DNA of 64,000 nucleotides from Mucilaginibacter robiniae (GCF_012849215.1 NZ_CP051682.1:3720001-3784000); one strand, 5' to 3'. Positions 33,998 through 44,299 are shown, numbered from the stretch's first letter. The notes: a model not told the origin generated them from the letters alone. Translations and numbers: made by a program.

Positions 33998-35230
33998 TTA
34001 GTTCTGCACACCAGCTATTATAGGCTGGCCATTGATTACCCGTCCTGGATATATTTTTAAGGCTTGTTCCAGGCAAGTCATGGCAGCTTGTAAGTCGTTA
34101 GTGTTTAATACATAAGCCATTCTAACTTCGTTTAAACCAGCCCCTGCGGTACTATAAAAGCCAGTTGCAGGTGCCATCATAACGGTTTGGTTTTCATAGC
34201 TAAAGCTTTCCAGCATCCATTGGCAAAACTTATCAGCATTGTCGATAGGTAACTGAGCCACTACGTAAAATGCACCACCCGGATTAGGACAATATACACC
34301 TTCCATTTGGTTTAAGGCATTTACCAGTACATCGCGGCGATGCGTATATTCTTTATTTACAATTTCGAAGTAAGCATCCGGTGTATCTACAGCAGCTTCA
34401 CCGGCAATTTGTTCCACCATGCCCGGACTTAAGCGCGCTTGTGCAAATTTTAGGGCAGCTTTTAATACTTCTGTGTTTTTTGTGATTAAACAACCTAAAC
34501 GTGCACCGCAAGCACTATAGCGTTTGCTTACTGTATCCATCACAATCACGTTATCGTCTAACCCGCTTAGGTGCATGGGCGATGTAAAGGTGCGTCCATC
34601 ATAGCAAAATTCACGGTAAGCTTCATCAGAAAACAAGTACAAGTCGTGTTTTAATACCAGTTCCTTTAACGCTTGCATTTCTTCTGCCGAGTACAGATAA
34701 CCGGTAGGGTTATTAGGGTTGCAAATAATAATAGCTTTTGTTTTATCCGTAATCAGTTTTTCAAACTCGCTGATAGGAGGCAGCGCAAAACCATTTTCTA
34801 TGTACGATAAAATAGGTTTTACTACTACATCGCTTTGGCAAGCAAAACCATTGTAGTTGGCGTAGAAAGGTTCCGGAATGATTACTTCATCACCCGGATC
34901 AAGGCAGGCCGACATGGCAATGGTAATCGCTTCCGATCCGCCTGTGGTTACAATAATATTTTCAGGGCTAATGTTGTAGTTTAGTTTGTTGTAATATTCG
35001 GTTAACTTTTTCCGGTAGGGTAAGGTACCTTCCGAAGCCGTGTAGGCCCATACTTTAAAATCAATGTTTTTAACAGCATTTAACATGCCTTCTGGGGTTT
35101 CAATATCCGGCTGACCAATATTTAAGTGATAAACTTTTTTACCCTCCAGTTTTGCTTTTTCAGCAAATGGGCTCAGTTTGCGTATAGGAGAGGCAGGCAT
35201 ATGTTGCCCTTTGTGCGAGATTTTTGGCAT
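33998..35230 (-). CDS. PLP-dependent aminotransferase (aspartate-aminotransferase fold)
   Basis: This 410-residue class I/II aminotransferase has NIGQPDIETPEGM at about residues 37-49, the TTGGSEAI cofactor loop, ICNPNNPTGYLYS, and SDEAYREFCYDG. The PLP lysine lies in DTVSKRYSACGARLG near residue 238. The pattern suits aspartate/aromatic aminotransferases of the Ib subgroup (amino-acid synthesis), but the exact substrate is not clear. It ends at a strong terminator and marks the start of core-like DNA. Confidence 0.9.
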   Translation of the reverse strand: MPKISHKGQHMPASPIRKLSPFAEKAKLEGKKVYHLNIGQPDIETPEGMLNAVKNIDFKVWAYTASEGTLPYRKKLTEYYNKLNYNISPENIIVTTGGSEAITIAMSACLDPGDEVIIPEPFYANYNGFACQSDVVVKPILSYIENGFALPPISEFEKLITDKTKAIIICNPNNPTGYLYSAEEMQALKELVLKHDLYLFSDEAYREFCYDGRTFTSPMHLSGLDDNVIVMDTVSKRYSACGARLGCLITKNTEVLKAALKFAQARLSPGMVEQIAGEAAVDTPDAYFEIVNKEYTHRRDVLVNALNQMEGVYCPNPGGAFYVVAQLPIDNADKFCQWMLESFSYENQTVMMAPATGFYSTAGAGLNEVRMAYVLNTNDLQAAMTCLEQALKIYPGRVINGQPIIAGVQN

Positions 35231-35321
35231 AGTACAAATTTAACAAAAAGATGTAACCCCTTAAAAACAAAACAAGGGATACTGCTGGTATCCCTTGTTG
35301 TTATTTATTTCTAATTTAAAG

Positions 35322-35729
35322 TTATTTACTGCTGGCCGCAGGCGAGGCTGTTACTTCACCCTCAATTACCAAGTTTTTGGTTGGGGTTTTTGCATTAGAA
35401 GTTACTACAATTACTTTGGAGAATGGGCCCATAGCTGCAGCGCTGTAAGTAATTTTAATAATGCCTTTGTCGCCATGCTTTACCGGCGATTTGGTGTAAT
35501 CGGCAATGGTACAGCCACAGGTGGGTTGTACGTTGGTTAAAATTAAAGGCTCAGCACCTACGTTGGTGTACTCAAATTCGGTAGTAACGGGTTTGCCTTG
35601 CGCAATTTTACCAAAGCTGTGCTTTTCTTCGTTAAATTTAAATTCCGCTTTCTGATTGTCTTGAGCTGATGCAGTAAAGGCAAAGCCTATAATAGCTGCA
35701 CAAAGTATAATTAGCTTTTTCATATTCAT
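35322..35729 (-). CDS. DUF1573 secreted protein
   Basis: This 135-residue protein has a signal peptide MKKLIILCAAIIGFAFTASA (residues 3-22, initial MN before) and a single Ig-like DUF1573 domain at about 30-125 with FEYTNVGAEPLILTNVQPTC and GCTIADYTKSPV. Secreted DUF1573 proteins are very common in Bacteroidota; the role is unknown. A TATATTTG box lies just upstream on the minus strand (35746-35753). Confidence 0.9.
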   Translation of the reverse strand: MNMKKLIILCAAIIGFAFTASAQDNQKAEFKFNEEKHSFGKIAQGKPVTTEFEYTNVGAEPLILTNVQPTCGCTIADYTKSPVKHGDKGIIKITYSAAAMGPFSKVIVVTSNAKTPTKNLVIEGEVTASPAASSK

Positions 35730-35870
35730 TTATGGGGTTTTGACACAAATATAATTTATTAGTTTAAATATGTTATAAAAATACTTACCTGCTTACGATG
35801 CAATTAACTAATAGGTTACACGTATAAACAGTATAGAATTTTTTAATTTTACGCCCAAATAATTTTGAAT

Positions 35871-38300
35871 ATGCCCGAAAGCATTGATCCGGCCGGCAGC
35901 GGTTTTGTAACCCCTGAGTTGAGCTTTGAGGATTTTAAAAAGATTGTGATTAATGATTACCGCATAGGTTACGAAAGCCGGCAGGCTAGCTTGCTCGGTC
36001 GGCGTGAAGTGCTTACCGGTAAAGCAAAATTCGGCATTTTTGGCGATGGTAAGGAAGTGGCCCAGCTAGCTATGGCTAAAGCTTTTAAACCTGGCGATTG
36101 GCGTGCTGGTTATTACCGCGATCAAACTTTTATGTTTGCTACAGGTATGAGCACACTGAAGCAGTTTTTTGCCCAGTTGTATGCACATACGGATATAGAG
36201 AAAGACCCTGCTTCGGGGGGGCGGCAAATGAACTGTCATTACGCTACTCGTTTTGCCAACCCTGATGGGAGTTGGGGTAATCAGGCCGAAACCATGAACT
36301 GCTCGGCAGATATATCTACCACCAGCGGACCTATACCACGTTTGCTAGGATTGGCTTATGCCTCTAAGCTATACCGTCAAAATAAGGAGCTGAATTATTT
36401 AAACCAGTTTTCTGTAAATGGTAACGAGGTGGCATTTGGTACTATAGGCAATGGTTCTACATCAGAGGGACTATTTCTGGAAAGCTTTAATGCGGCAGGT
36501 GTATTGCAGGTACCTATGGCTATTTCAGTTTGGGACGATGCTTATGCCATTTCTGTACCAGCCAAATTGCAAACAACCAAAGAGGATATATCAGAAGCGC
36601 TGAAAGGTTTTCAGCGGGAAAACGGTAGCAATGGTTTCGAAATATTCAAGGTGCGCGGTTGGGATTATGTTGCCCTGTGTGAAACTTATGCTTATGCTAT
36701 CAACTTGTGCCGTGCTGAACACGTACCTGTTCTGATACATGTTACTGAAATGACCCAGCCTCAGGGGCATTCTACCTCAGGTTCGCACGAGCGTTACAAG
36801 CCGGCTGAGCGTTTACGCTGGGAAGCTGAATATGATTGCTTAGTACAAATGCGCCGCTGGATGATTAACACCGCTATCATCACTGAAGCAGAACTGGATG
36901 CTTTAGAAGATGCTGCCAAAAAGCGGGTACGTGAAAGTCAGCGTGAAGCCTGGAACGAATTTTCGGCCGAAATAAAATATGAGTTGGATGAAGCTGCTGC
37001 ATTGATAGAGCAATTAGGGCAACAATTAGAAAGTAATCAGCTGAATCATATTGCTCATAGTTTACGGGCTTGCGTTGATCCGGGCCGGCGGGATGTAATA
37101 GGCTCGGTACGTAAAGCTTTACGACTTACTACCAAAGCTGATCTTGCTAAGCGCCAGCCCTTGTTAAATTGGTTGAAGACGCAAGATGCTGCCAATGAAG
37201 AACGTTTCAATTCTCATCTATTTACAGACACCCCGTTATCGCCGTTAAAAGTACCGACAGTTTCTGCGCAATATAGTGCCGGTGCCAAACTGCTGGATGG
37301 ACGTGAAATATTAAACGCCTGCTTTGACGCTAACTTTGAACGCGATAAAAGCATTGTAGCCTTTGGCGAAGATGTAGGTGCCATAGGCGACGTAAACCAG
37401 GGCTTTGCAGGTTTGCAGGCTAAATACAGCGATTTACGTATTGTAGATACGGGTATCCGTGAATCAAGCATTATAGGGCAGGGGATGGGATTGGCTATGC
37501 GCGGTTTGCGACCTATTGCTGAAATCCAATATTTGGATTACTGGATTTATGCCATAGCTGTTTTAAGTGATGATATTGCCAGCTTAAGCTATCGTACCAA
37601 AGGTGGGCAGAAAGCACCGCTAATTGTACGTACCCGAGGCCATAGGCTGGAAGGTATCTGGCATTCTGGGTCACCCATGGCTGCTTTGTTGAGTACGTTG
37701 CGTGGTTTTCACATCTGCGTACCGCGTAACATGACGCAAGCCGCCGGTATGTATAATACCTTGTTACGTGGTGATGAACCGGCAATGGTAATTGAAAGTT
37801 TGAACGGTTACCGACTAAAAGAGCGTTTACCAGCTAATATCGGCGAGTTTACGGTACCATTAGGCAAAGCCGAAGTGTTGCTGCAAGGGAATGATATTAC
37901 GGTAATATCTTATGGCTCAACGTTGCGCATTGTACAGGAAGCTGCGGATGATTTGAAAGAGATGGGGATCAATATTGAAATTATTGACCCGCAAACTTTG
38001 TATCCGTTTGATTTGGATAATGCCTGTGTAAACTCCCTGCAAAAAACCAGCAAGCTATTGGTGGTTGATGAAGATGTACCAGGTGGTGCTTCCGCCTATA
38101 TACTGCAAAAAGTTTTGGAAGAGCAACACGGTTATAATTATCTGGATGCTGCCCCAAGAACATTAACGGCTAAAGAACATCGTCCGCCTTATGGTTCAGA
38201 TGGCGATTACTTCAGCAAACCTTCTGTTGATGATATTATTGAGGCTGCGTATGCGATTATGCACGACAGTAATCCCAATAAATATCCAGCAATGTTTTAA
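35871..38300 (+). CDS. Fused 2-oxoacid dehydrogenase E1 (alpha and beta)
   Basis: The product is 809 residues from ATG 35871. The N-terminal half (residues about 1-390) is the E1 alpha-type thiamine diphosphate domain: the GNGSTSEGLFLESFNAAG segment holds the GDG-like metal-binding motif, and HSTSGSHERY follows. The C-terminal half (from about 450) is the E1 beta-type with FGEDVGAIGDVNQGF, PIAEIQYLDYW, and VVDEDVPGG. This fused form is typical of Bacteroidota and is annotated as 2-oxoisovalerate dehydrogenase-like. It makes acyl-CoA precursors for branched-chain fatty acids (family knowledge). Confidence 0.9.
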   Translation: MPESIDPAGSGFVTPELSFEDFKKIVINDYRIGYESRQASLLGRREVLTGKAKFGIFGDGKEVAQLAMAKAFKPGDWRAGYYRDQTFMFATGMSTLKQFFAQLYAHTDIEKDPASGGRQMNCHYATRFANPDGSWGNQAETMNCSADISTTSGPIPRLLGLAYASKLYRQNKELNYLNQFSVNGNEVAFGTIGNGSTSEGLFLESFNAAGVLQVPMAISVWDDAYAISVPAKLQTTKEDISEALKGFQRENGSNGFEIFKVRGWDYVALCETYAYAINLCRAEHVPVLIHVTEMTQPQGHSTSGSHERYKPAERLRWEAEYDCLVQMRRWMINTAIITEAELDALEDAAKKRVRESQREAWNEFSAEIKYELDEAAALIEQLGQQLESNQLNHIAHSLRACVDPGRRDVIGSVRKALRLTTKADLAKRQPLLNWLKTQDAANEERFNSHLFTDTPLSPLKVPTVSAQYSAGAKLLDGREILNACFDANFERDKSIVAFGEDVGAIGDVNQGFAGLQAKYSDLRIVDTGIRESSIIGQGMGLAMRGLRPIAEIQYLDYWIYAIAVLSDDIASLSYRTKGGQKAPLIVRTRGHRLEGIWHSGSPMAALLSTLRGFHICVPRNMTQAAGMYNTLLRGDEPAMVIESLNGYRLKERLPANIGEFTVPLGKAEVLLQGNDITVISYGSTLRIVQEAADDLKEMGINIEIIDPQTLYPFDLDNACVNSLQKTSKLLVVDEDVPGGASAYILQKVLEEQHGYNYLDAAPRTLTAKEHRPPYGSDGDYFSKPSVDDIIEAAYAIMHDSNPNKYPAMF

Positions 38301-38334
38301 ATGTAGCTTTTTAGAATCAGGAATATAAATGAAA

Positions 38335-38381
38335 AGTGTTACAGGTGTTACATGTTTCAGAGTGTAACGCCCTGTAACACT
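38335..38381. terminator. Inverted repeat after E1 gene
   Basis: AGTGTTACAGG (38335-38345) and CCTGTAACACT (38371-38381) are inverse arms separated by 25 bp, which themselves contain a TGTTACA/TGTAAC pair. It is a candidate terminator or a cruciform-like operator. Confidence 0.5.
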
Positions 38382-38585
38382 GACAAAGCATTGGCAGTGG
38401 TGGCATTGTTTTGTCAGTGATATATAGGTAAAATGCTTCATTGTAGTCCATAACAAAACAGGACTCAAGTTTATTAAAAATGCTTTGTCAAGAACAATCC
38501 TTTCGCGATACTACTTCTAGATTTAAATAATTTACTATTTCCACATAATTACAAGCTCTTTTATTTAGAATAATTAAAAATAACG

Positions 38586-38616
38586 TTTGATCTTTTATAA
38601 AGTATTTCTACTTTTG
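38586..38616 (+). promoter_or_regulatory. Promoter of the TonB receptor operon
   Basis: TTTG at 38586-38589 and TACTTTTG at 38609-38616 are separated by exactly 19 bp, a full match to the Bacteroidota vegetative promoter (TTTG, 19 bp, TAnnTTTG). The ATG lies 30 bp further on. Confidence 0.8.
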
Positions 38617-38646
38617 CGCTATTCTTTATAATCAGTCTAAATAAAT

Positions 38647-41034
38647 ATGTATAAAAACCTACTAATTATCTTCAATTTATTTATTTTTTCATCACTGTAT
38701 GCACAACGTACCGGTGGTATAAAAGGAACTATTCTTACATCTGATGGGCAGCCTGCCGAAGCTGTATCTGTAGGTATAAAAAATACAACTATAGGTACCA
38801 TTACTGACGAAAAAGGATGTTTTCAATTAGTCAGAGTGAAGCCGGGAACTTACACATTGCGGCTATCAGGTGTTGGCTTGGTAACTGAAGAAAAAGAAGT
38901 TACAGTAACCAGAGATGTTACAGTAATGGATTTTAGATTGCGTGAAAGCTCAAATACTTTAAAAGAAGTAGCTGTATCGGGCAGCAGGAGGCGCTACAAG
39001 GTTGATGCACCATCTAACACCCTGCGTTTAAATGAGCCTTTGTTAGAAGTGCCGCAGAATATACAGGTAGTTACCAGCGATCAGATTAAAGATCAGCAAA
39101 TATTTAACATGCTGGAAGGTGTATCGCGTAATGTAAGCGGGATAACTATGCAAGAGCATTGGGGAAACTATGCTCGCATCAATGCCCGTGGTGACAGGGT
39201 TGCGCCATTCCGCAATGGTATGAACATTGAAGCTACCTGGGGACCTCTGAATGAGGATATGTCATTTGTTGATCGTATTGAGTTTGTAAAGGGCCCTGCC
39301 GGTTTTATGCTGGCCAATGGTAATCCTTCGGGTTTTTATAATGTGATCACTAAAAAGCCTACTGGTACAAACCGGCAGTCTTTTGATTTTACAGCTGGTA
39401 GTTTTAATACCTATCGTGCCACTGCTGATTTTGATGGTAAAATAACTACTAACGGCAAACTGCAATACCGCTTAAACTTAATGGGGCAGTTGTCTGATTC
39501 ATGGCGGCCTTACGATTTCACCAATCGTTACGCCATTGCTCCTGTTCTTCGTTACAAATTCGATGATAAGAATACAGTAACCGCCGAATATACTTATCAG
39601 TTTCAACGGCAGGCATCATTAGGTTCTGCTTATTTGTTTTCCTTAAAAGGATACAAGGATTTACCACGTGATTTTACCAATGCTGCACCCAATTACCCAC
39701 CAATGAATATTCATGACCATAGTGCTTTTTTAACCTATGAGCATAAGTTTAGTGATAAGTGGAAATTTACAGCACAAGGAGCTTATTTTAACTATCATCA
39801 GAGTGGTACCGACTCTTGGATACAAGGTCCTGATTATACTACTAACACTATTTTCATCAAACCTAACGGCGATATTACACGCGCGCTATATTTCTGGGAA
39901 GGTATTAACCGGAACAAATTTGCTCAAGCCTTTGTGAACGGTGAGGCACAAACCGGCAGCGTTAAGCATCGCATCTTGGCCGGCGTTGATTTTGGTGATA
40001 AGTACTACATTGCTGATTTTAACCAGTCAGGTGTTGTGGATGTAAACAAGCCTTTTAATATTTATAATCCTGATTACAGCAATGTTACTATACCAACATT
40101 CAGTACTTCTACACCCTTAAGTCAGCGTGGTATTGGAAGTGTTACACTAGAACATTATCAATCTTTTTATGCACAAGATGAGTTAGGCTTTTTTGATCAG
40201 AAACTGCGCATTACTTTAGCAGGCAGGTACACTGCCGACCATATTGAGCAGTACGGCACGCCTAATACCAACCATCAATTTACGCCCCGTGCTGGCATTA
40301 GCTATTCTATTGATAGAAATACTTCCGTTTACGGTGTTTATGATCAGTCATTTCTGCCTCAAACCGGTTTGTTGCGTACAGGAGATGTAGTAAAACCAGT
40401 TACCGGAAACAACATTGAAGGCGGCTTAAAACGTGATTGGTTTGATGGTAAATGGAATACCTCTTTATCTATATACCAAATCATTAAAAATAATCAAACT
40501 GTAACCGATCCATCAAATGCTGCTAATGAGTTTTATGTAGTACAGTTAGGGCAAACCAAAACTAATGGCGTTGAGTTTGATGCCCGTGGCGAAATCATCT
40601 CTGGCCTGAACCTAATGGTTAATTATGCCTATACAAACTCGCATATTACTAAGGATACACGCGCAGGGTATGTAGGTACACAAGTGCCCGGCTTTGCCAA
40701 GCATGTAACCAATGCTTGGCTTACTTACCGCTTACAGCGCGGTACGTTGAAAGGATTAGGTTTTTCAACCGGGTACCAATGGCAACTTAAGCGTTTACCG
40801 TGGAACTTTAGTCAGGGTGAAACTTCCGATTTACCTAATTACTTCCGGTTAGACGGTGCCATGTCTTACCAATATAAAAAGTTCAATTTCGGTGTAAATG
40901 TAAATAATATCTTGAACGCCTATTTATTTTCAGGCGGACACTCCTCTTACTTAACTAATTATGCAAGTACTGTATACACATGGCAGGCCGAAGCTCCTGT
41001 TAATGTAAGGGCCACTATAGGCTACCGTTTTTAA
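38647..41034 (+). CDS. TonB-dependent siderophore receptor
   Basis: This 795-residue outer-membrane receptor has a signal peptide (residues 1-19), a carboxypeptidase-regulatory-like domain (about 23-100), a TonB plug (about 130-225) with PLLEVPQNIQVVTSDQIKDQ and RIEFVKGPAGFMLANGNPSG, and a beta-barrel with the terminal aromatic residue in GYRF. The plug closely resembles the FhuA/FpvA/FecA-type ferrisiderophore receptors. A PepSY membrane protein follows 2 bp downstream. Confidence 0.92.
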   Translation: MYKNLLIIFNLFIFSSLYAQRTGGIKGTILTSDGQPAEAVSVGIKNTTIGTITDEKGCFQLVRVKPGTYTLRLSGVGLVTEEKEVTVTRDVTVMDFRLRESSNTLKEVAVSGSRRRYKVDAPSNTLRLNEPLLEVPQNIQVVTSDQIKDQQIFNMLEGVSRNVSGITMQEHWGNYARINARGDRVAPFRNGMNIEATWGPLNEDMSFVDRIEFVKGPAGFMLANGNPSGFYNVITKKPTGTNRQSFDFTAGSFNTYRATADFDGKITTNGKLQYRLNLMGQLSDSWRPYDFTNRYAIAPVLRYKFDDKNTVTAEYTYQFQRQASLGSAYLFSLKGYKDLPRDFTNAAPNYPPMNIHDHSAFLTYEHKFSDKWKFTAQGAYFNYHQSGTDSWIQGPDYTTNTIFIKPNGDITRALYFWEGINRNKFAQAFVNGEAQTGSVKHRILAGVDFGDKYYIADFNQSGVVDVNKPFNIYNPDYSNVTIPTFSTSTPLSQRGIGSVTLEHYQSFYAQDELGFFDQKLRITLAGRYTADHIEQYGTPNTNHQFTPRAGISYSIDRNTSVYGVYDQSFLPQTGLLRTGDVVKPVTGNNIEGGLKRDWFDGKWNTSLSIYQIIKNNQTVTDPSNAANEFYVVQLGQTKTNGVEFDARGEIISGLNLMVNYAYTNSHITKDTRAGYVGTQVPGFAKHVTNAWLTYRLQRGTLKGLGFSTGYQWQLKRLPWNFSQGETSDLPNYFRLDGAMSYQYKKFNFGVNVNNILNAYLFSGGHSSYLTNYASTVYTWQAEAPVNVRATIGYRF

Positions 41035-41036
41035 AT

Positions 41037-42269
41037 ATGCGTATTAAAAAGGTCATGCTGTTTTTACATCGCTGGCTCGGATTTATATCCGGGCTTGTGG
41101 TGTTTATAGTGAGTGTCACTGGATGTATCTTCTGCTTTCAGAAAGAAATATCTGATGTAATTTATCGGAAGCAGTTGTTAGTTAATCCGCCAGTACATGG
41201 TGTTACTTTGCCGATTAGCCAACTTAAGCAAACAGCGCAGGCCGCACTGCATAGCCCAACGGTAAGCATTACCGCTTATACTGATCCGGGCATGGCATGG
41301 GAGTGTATGTACTACAAGCCCGGTAATGATAAAGCGTTCTGGGTTTTTGATACTATGGAAGCTTATAAATCGGTATTTATCAATCCCTACACCGGCCAAA
41401 TTACCGGTATGCGCGATTATAAAACTGATTTCTTTATGGTAGTGAAGTACATACACTGGAGCTTGCTGCTAAATACTAGATATGGCCAACCCATAGTTGG
41501 TTATAGCACCCTCATTTTTGTTGTTTTACTCATAACTGGGTTAATATTGTGGTGGCCAAAAAACTTGAAGCGTGCTAATTTTAATAAAAGCTTTAAAGTA
41601 AAGTGGAATGCCAGCTTTAAGCGTTTAAATTATGATTTGCATAATGTACTGGGCTTCTATGCTACCCTGGTTGCTTTAGTTTTGGCCCTTACGGGTATGG
41701 TGATGGCTATGCAATGGTTTAATAAAGCTGTTTACGTAGTAGCTTCACAATCTATTATCCCACCTGCGTTTAAAACGTTTACCTCCGATAGTACGGCTAA
41801 ACAAATAGCACAACCGTTAAATGTAGCTTTCAAAGCAGCCTGGCAAAGTTTTCCGGATGCAAAACGCATCATGATTACGCCGGCAGCAACTACCAAGGAT
41901 GTAATTTACGCTTATGGGTATCGTGGTAAAGAAGATTTTTATGATTGGGATATATTGCGTTTTGACCAATACAGCGGTAAGCTATTGAACCGCGAAAACT
42001 TCAAAGACAAAAACAACGGAGAAAAGCTACTAACTATGAATTATGATATTCATGTAGGCGCAATATGGGGTCTGCCCGGTAAAATTCTGGCTTTTATAGC
42101 TAGTTTGATATCGGCTAGTTTGCCTGTTACTGGTTTGCTGGTGTGGTTGGGTAAACGCAAAAAGTTTAAAAGAAAGTCTAATCAGGGCTCTGATGTACAG
42201 GGGGCAGATAGTTTGGTACAACGTAGCACAACCAAGATAAGCCGCGTTTACCAAGCTGGAAAAGCTTAA
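41037..42269 (+). CDS. PepSY-associated TM protein (iron-reductase-like)
   Basis: This 410-residue inner-membrane protein has four or so helices: about residues 13-32 with FLHRWLGFISGLVVF, 158-180, 220-240 and 355-375. Periplasmic segments (PepSY-like) lie between helix pairs. The FLHRWLG His is typical of this heme-binding family (FoxB/PiuB-like), which often reduces iron from siderophores. It is an operon with the TonB receptor (2 bp gap), consistent with siderophore-iron release. Confidence 0.85.
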   Translation: MRIKKVMLFLHRWLGFISGLVVFIVSVTGCIFCFQKEISDVIYRKQLLVNPPVHGVTLPISQLKQTAQAALHSPTVSITAYTDPGMAWECMYYKPGNDKAFWVFDTMEAYKSVFINPYTGQITGMRDYKTDFFMVVKYIHWSLLLNTRYGQPIVGYSTLIFVVLLITGLILWWPKNLKRANFNKSFKVKWNASFKRLNYDLHNVLGFYATLVALVLALTGMVMAMQWFNKAVYVVASQSIIPPAFKTFTSDSTAKQIAQPLNVAFKAAWQSFPDAKRIMITPAATTKDVIYAYGYRGKEDFYDWDILRFDQYSGKLLNRENFKDKNNGEKLLTMNYDIHVGAIWGLPGKILAFIASLISASLPVTGLLVWLGKRKKFKRKSNQGSDVQGADSLVQRSTTKISRVYQAGKA

Positions 42270-42328
42270 TGAACTTTGTCGGGCTTTCATACAATAACAT
42301 TTATCTTAGCACCGCTAAAAATATAATT

Positions 42329-42910
42329 ATGGATAATCAGGATTTTAATAACATTGCTCATGTCATCAAAACGCGCCGTACTGTTAAACCGGCTATGATG
42401 AACGGGCAGAAAATACCTAACGGGCATGTTGCTGCCATACTGGAGCTGGCCGATTGGGCACCTACACATGCACATACCGAACCATGGCGTTTTGTGGTAT
42501 ATGAAAACCCACAAGCCTTTTGCCAACAACATGCTGATTTGTATAAAGAGCAAGCCGAGGGAGATAGCTTTAACCCGGCTACTTACAATAATTTAACTCA
42601 CATGGGCGATAAAGCTTCACATATTATCGTAGCTTATATGCACCGGGGTGAGTTATCAAAAATACCAGTGATGGAAGAGATTGCTGCTGCGGCATGTGCA
42701 ATTGAAAACTTGCTGCTGGGTGCACGTTCTTTAAACATTGCCAGCTATTGGGGAACCGGTGGTGCTACTCTAAAACCAATCATGAAGCAATATTTGGGCT
42801 TAGGCCCAGACGACCAAGTGATGGGCTTACTCTATTTAGGCTATGCTGATGAACAGCCTGAAGGCAAACGTAAAGTGCCGCTGGAAGAAAAAATAAAATG
42901 GGTGCAGTAA
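42329..42910 (+). CDS. Nitroreductase family protein
   Basis: The product is 193 residues from ATG 42329 (MDNQDFNNIAHVIKTRRTVK). It has the FMN-binding RRTVK start, ADWAPTHAHTEPWRFVVYEN, IENLLLGARSLNIASYWGTG and GLLYLGYADEQPEGKRK. The layout matches the RutE/YdjA-like nitroreductase group. The frame continues back to 42269, but the start at 42329 gives the family's usual N-terminus. It converges on the AI-2E gene across a strong terminator. Confidence 0.88.
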   Translation: MDNQDFNNIAHVIKTRRTVKPAMMNGQKIPNGHVAAILELADWAPTHAHTEPWRFVVYENPQAFCQQHADLYKEQAEGDSFNPATYNNLTHMGDKASHIIVAYMHRGELSKIPVMEEIAAAACAIENLLLGARSLNIASYWGTGGATLKPIMKQYLGLGPDDQVMGLLYLGYADEQPEGKRKVPLEEKIKWVQ

Positions 42911-42936
42911 GCTCCTGAATCATAAATTGATTTAAC

Positions 42937-42988
42937 AAAAAAGGTTGTCTGATAGAAGCTAATTAGCTTCTATCAGACAACCTTTTTT
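42937..42988. terminator. Bidirectional terminator, perfect 26-bp stem
   Basis: Two complementary 26-base arms (42937-42962, 42963-42988) with six A and six T at the ends lie between convergent genes. There is almost no loop. Confidence 0.9.
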
Positions 42989-43028
42989 ATTTTAATGACA
43001 GTTCTGCTGGTTGTAAGGCAGTCTTAAT

Positions 43029-44141
43029 TTAAACGGCTTTACCTGCACTTTTAGCTAATCGCCGCTCACGACGTAAATGCCATATCTGCCCTATATGGCG
43101 TGTTGGAATGTTGTCACCAAATAGCTTACCCCAAGGTTTCAGATCGTCTATACGATCAAAGATAATCTTCAATACGGCAATGAATGGGATAGACAGGAAC
43201 ATGCCTGATATGCCCCATAATGCGCCGCCGAGCAACACAATGACAATAGATATGAGCGCATTAATCTGTACTTTTGAAGATACGATACGTGGCACCAGAA
43301 TGTTGTTATCAATAAACTGGATAACCGAATACGCTACTACAATACCTAGCTGGGTAGAATAACCATCTTTGGTTACCGTGGCCATTAGCACAGGAAGAGC
43401 AATAGCAATGATGCCGCCAATGTAAGGTAGCATATTTAACAGAGCACCTATCACCCCTAAAAGTATTGCATAAGGTACGCCCAAAATCATCAGGGCAGCT
43501 GAGTTCAGGATAGCTACAATCAAGGTTTCAGTTAATAAACCTACAATATAACTTTGTATGGCTGCTTTAGTCTCTTTCAATATATCAGCTACTTGTGCTA
43601 CATTTTCTTCCGAAAAAACTTCAAATAAAAAGTTCAGGATTAAAGTTTTGTACAACAACATTAAGAATATATATACCGGAATCAGGAAGATAATACTTAG
43701 CGTTCCCAGTACTGTACCGATAGTTTTGCCAACCATGGCTTTGCTGTTGTTTAAAGCCTCGTTTATAAACTGAACTTGCTTTTGCGTATTAATGCCAAAG
43801 TGTATAAACACCCAGTTCTTTAAATCATTAGTGATTTCAGCAAACTTAGCCTTTAAGGTAGGCAGGGATGCACCGAAGGAGATAATCTGTGAAGACAAAA
43901 AGTAAAAGAGACCGGCTAGTACCAGTATAGCAATCAACAAAGTAATGCTGATGGCCACTATTTTAGGTATCTTTAATCGTTCTAGCCGTGTGCAAAGCGG
44001 GTTAAGTAACACGGCAATAAAAGCAGCAAATGCCAGCGGTATCAATATATCGGCTAGCTGGTCAAAAACATAAAACAGAAGGATGAGGCCGAATAAAACA
44101 ACGGTACTTTGTAGGTAAAAAGGATACTGCTTGGTTTGCAT
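43029..44141 (-). CDS. AI-2E family transporter
   Basis: This 370-residue membrane protein has about eight helices, with PLAFAAFIAVLLNPL near residues 34-48, the conserved LGVIGALLNMLPYIGGIIAI, and DNNILVPRIVSSKVQINALIS. It belongs to the AI-2E (PerM-type) family, which exports small molecules; the name does not prove AI-2 transport. It stands alone. Confidence 0.9.
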   Translation of the reverse strand: MQTKQYPFYLQSTVVLFGLILLFYVFDQLADILIPLAFAAFIAVLLNPLCTRLERLKIPKIVAISITLLIAILVLAGLFYFLSSQIISFGASLPTLKAKFAEITNDLKNWVFIHFGINTQKQVQFINEALNNSKAMVGKTIGTVLGTLSIIFLIPVYIFLMLLYKTLILNFLFEVFSEENVAQVADILKETKAAIQSYIVGLLTETLIVAILNSAALMILGVPYAILLGVIGALLNMLPYIGGIIAIALPVLMATVTKDGYSTQLGIVVAYSVIQFIDNNILVPRIVSSKVQINALISIVIVLLGGALWGISGMFLSIPFIAVLKIIFDRIDDLKPWGKLFGDNIPTRHIGQIWHLRRERRLAKSAGKAV

Positions 44142-44262
44142 TGGTATAGTATGTGATGAATATAACTACTATAATCAACAAAGCACCTGAATGTTTGCTG
44201 TCTGCCTGCTTTCCATTAAAAAGCTGTCTAAAGTATTGATGATGTAATATTTACCTTAAATT

Positions 44263-44299
44263 AAAAAGGCGGTGCTGTATAACACAGTACCGCCTTTTT
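44263..44299. terminator. Terminator of the dxr-rseP operon
   Basis: AAAAAGGCGGTGCTGT and ACAGTACCGCCTTTTT pair (with one bulge) around ATAAC. It lies 21 bp after the rseP stop. Confidence 0.85.

Noticed and set aside
35860..35867. TAATTTTG as the promoter of the E1 gene
   Set aside because: It is only 3 bp before the ATG and lacks a -33 box, so transcription would start inside the gene.
42275..42309. A promoter for the nitroreductase at 42329 (TTTG and TATCTTAG)
   Set aside because: The spacing is about 23 bp and the second box has a mismatch, so support is weak.
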